From Gammaproteobacteria bacterium (GTDB lineage Bacteria > Pseudomonadota > Gammaproteobacteria > Burkholderiales > Burkholderiaceae_C): 64,000 bases of DNA. The stretch spans positions 1 to 64,000 of the forward strand of contig JAHIYE010000013.1 of the NCBI GenBank assembly GCA_018815325.1, written 5' to 3'. Each line of letters begins with the position of its first letter. Position 1 is the first letter of the stretch. The translations under genes and the position numbers were made by a program. The notes beneath the pieces were generated by a model that saw only the letters and a list, made by a program, of their open reading frames with translations, did no database searches and had not been told where the DNA came from. Shown here piece after piece: positions 62,769 to 64,000 of the stretch.

Positions 62769-63426
62769 GAGGCTTTCTTTGTTTCGACGACACTTTATCG
62801 CGGCTGGCATTCTGGCTGTATTGGCAGGGCTTTCCCGGGCAGCGGCCCCGGCCCCCCAACCCCATTCTCCCAAAACCATTCTGGTCGTGGGCGACTCGCT
62901 GAGTGCCGAGTATGGCCTCAAGCGTGGCAGCGGCTGGGTGGCCCTGCTCGAAGCCCGCCTGAAAGCCCAGAAAATCCCGGCCACTGTCGTCAATGCCAGC
63001 ATCAGTGGCGACACCACTTCGGGCGGGCGCTCGCGCCTGCCCGCCCTGCTGACCCAGCACCGGCCCAGCCATGTGATCATCGAGCTTGGCGGCAATGATG
63101 CCTTGCGCGGGCTGCCGCTGCAGATGACGCAGGACAACCTGAAGCAGATGACCCTCAGCGCACAGGAGGCCGGTGTAAAGGTGTTGCTGATCGGCATGCA
63201 GGTGCCGCCCAACTACGGCAAGGACTATGCGGCGCGCTTTGCCGACACCTTTGTGAGCGTGGCGCGAGAACGCAAGGCCGCACTCGTGCCCTTTCTGCTG
63301 GCTGGCGTGGCCGATGGGCCAAACCCGACCCGGATGTTCCAGGCCGACCGCATCCATCCCAAGGAAGAAGCCCATCCCATCATGCTCGACAACGTCTGGC
63401 CCGAACTCCGAAAGCTGCTGAAATGA
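62767..63426 (+). CDS. tesA: Arylesterase / acyl-CoA thioesterase TesA (SGNH hydrolase)
   Basis: Periplasmic SGNH hydrolase of 219 residues with signal peptide (LFRRHFIAAGILAVLAGLSRAAA). The four blocks are VVGDSLSAEYGL (nucleophilic Ser), the Gly in SISGDTTSGG, GGND, and DRIHPKEEAH (Asp and His). It hydrolyses aryl or acyl esters. The ATG at 62767 overlaps the divergent ATPase start. The stop overlaps the start of mnmH (ATGA). Confidence 0.93.
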   Translation: MRLSLFRRHFIAAGILAVLAGLSRAAAPAPQPHSPKTILVVGDSLSAEYGLKRGSGWVALLEARLKAQKIPATVVNASISGDTTSGGRSRLPALLTQHRPSHVIIELGGNDALRGLPLQMTQDNLKQMTLSAQEAGVKVLLIGMQVPPNYGKDYAARFADTFVSVARERKAALVPFLLAGVADGPNPTRMFQADRIHPKEEAHPIMLDNVWPELRKLLK

Positions 63427-64000
63427 GCCTGACCCCTATCGACGCGGCCGAGGTGCTCGCGCGCATCAACGAATTCGACACCATCATCGACGCCCGCAGC
63501 GAGGGGGAGTTTGACGAGGACCATCTGCCTGGCGCCGTCAACTGGCCTACGCTCAACAACGAGGAGCGTCGCCTGGTGGGCACCACCTACAAGCAGATCA
63601 ACGCGTTTGAGGCCAAGAAGCGCGGCGCGGCCATGGCGGCACGCAACATCTCGGACCACATCAACCGAGATGTCATCGACAAGCCCAAGGACTGGAAACC
63701 GCTGACCTACTGCTGGCGCGGTGGCAAGCGCAGCGGTTCTCTGTCGCTGGTGCTCGACCAGATCGGCTTTCGCGTCACCATCATCGACGGCGGCTACAAG
63801 GCCTTCCGGGCTGCGCTGGTGCTGGACATTGCTCGCCTGGCGCCCCTGTTTGATTACCGCGTGGTCTGTGGCACCACCGGCTCGGGCAAGACCCGATTGC
63901 TGCAGGCGCTGGATGCCGCTGGTGCGCAGGTGCTGGACCTCGAAGCCCTGGCCAATCACCGAAGCTCGGTATTGGGCGCCATTCCGGGCCTGCCCCAGCC
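63423..64000 (+). CDS. mnmH: tRNA 2-selenouridine synthase (SelU/MnmH), 5' part
   Basis: Replaces sulfur at the 2-position of wobble uridine with selenium, and can geranylate it. The first 192 residues are visible. An N-terminal rhodanese domain carries the catalytic Cys in YCWRGGKRSGSL, followed by a P-loop domain with CGTTGSGKTRLLQAL. The right-hand end is beyond the window. It starts within the tesA stop codon, so the two are coupled. It acts on the same nucleotide as MnmC, whose gene lies at the other end of the window. Confidence 0.93.
   Translation, partial: MSLTPIDAAEVLARINEFDTIIDARSEGEFDEDHLPGAVNWPTLNNEERRLVGTTYKQINAFEAKKRGAAMAARNISDHINRDVIDKPKDWKPLTYCWRGGKRSGSLSLVLDQIGFRVTIIDGGYKAFRAALVLDIARLAPLFDYRVVCGTTGSGKTRLLQALDAAGAQVLDLEALANHRSSVLGAIPGLPQ

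Noticed and set aside
62769-63212. A longer ABC ATPase reaching back over tesA
   Set aside because: The upstream part is antisense to tesA, and MPDPIIAVEHVFK is the usual N-terminus of this ATPase group.

Overview
The window reads as chromosomal DNA of a betaproteobacterium of the Burkholderiales, most likely Comamonadaceae (Rhodoferax, Polaromonas or Acidovorax relatives). This is an inference from the GC-rich coding style, the cysI-DUF934-cysH-cysD-cysN order, the riboswitch-led thiO-thiS-thiG-thiE operon and pobA beside an IclR regulator. I see no insertion sequence, phage gene, CRISPR array, rRNA or replication origin. One tRNA (Asn) is present.

Layout. 1-2.9 kb: the 5' part of a chemoreceptor gene, cheW, a MarR regulator and dsbB. 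3-5.2 kb: a YggX-type protein and MnmC, whose methyltransferase half looks degenerate. 5.3-13.1 kb: assimilatory sulfate reduction (TauE/SafE exporter, cysI, DUF934, cysH, cysD, cysN), then ferredoxin fdxA and a ferredoxin-NADP reductase. 13.1-17.2 kb: thiamine synthesis (thiD divergent from a TPP riboswitch and thiO-thiS-thiG-thiE). 17.2-26 kb: a Rossmann protein, tRNA-Asn, a FeeM-like acyltransferase, two membrane cyclic-di-GMP enzymes, an exonuclease and a flavodoxin. 26-31.5 kb: an MpaB-like oxygenase coupled to a CruF-like carotenoid protein, pobR/pobA for 4-hydroxybenzoate and a short CoA-transferase. 31.7-38.8 kb: a periplasmic quinoprotein dehydrogenase with a dihaem cytochrome, a YgiQ radical SAM protein, a sensor kinase and a DUF938 methyltransferase. 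38.8-42 kb: a CHRD lipoprotein and a lipid-transport (Mla-like) permease, MCE protein and lipoprotein without an ATPase. 42-51 kb: small periplasmic and housekeeping genes and PEP synthase. 51-59 kb: beta-oxidation genes, coniferyl-aldehyde dehydrogenase, a FabG-like reductase and a MarR-GNAT fusion. 59-64 kb: a two-gene chromate transporter, a small lipoprotein, rlmB, an ABC ATPase head-to-head with tesA, and the start of mnmH.

The most striking signal is a dispersed repeat. A 51-nt unit occurs seven times (2678-2728, 7989-8039, 10067-10117, 30533-30583, 41913-41963, 51162-51212, 60856-60906), ungapped in hand alignment. Four copies lie inside genes and all four are read in the same frame. 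They supply the N-termini of the DUF934 protein and CysN, the signal peptide and lipobox of a lipoprotein, and a membrane segment of DsbB. This resembles the protein-coding palindromic elements of Rickettsia, but in a betaproteobacterium.

All calls come from reading the sequence. No database search was possible, so family names rest on recognised motifs and remembered homologues.
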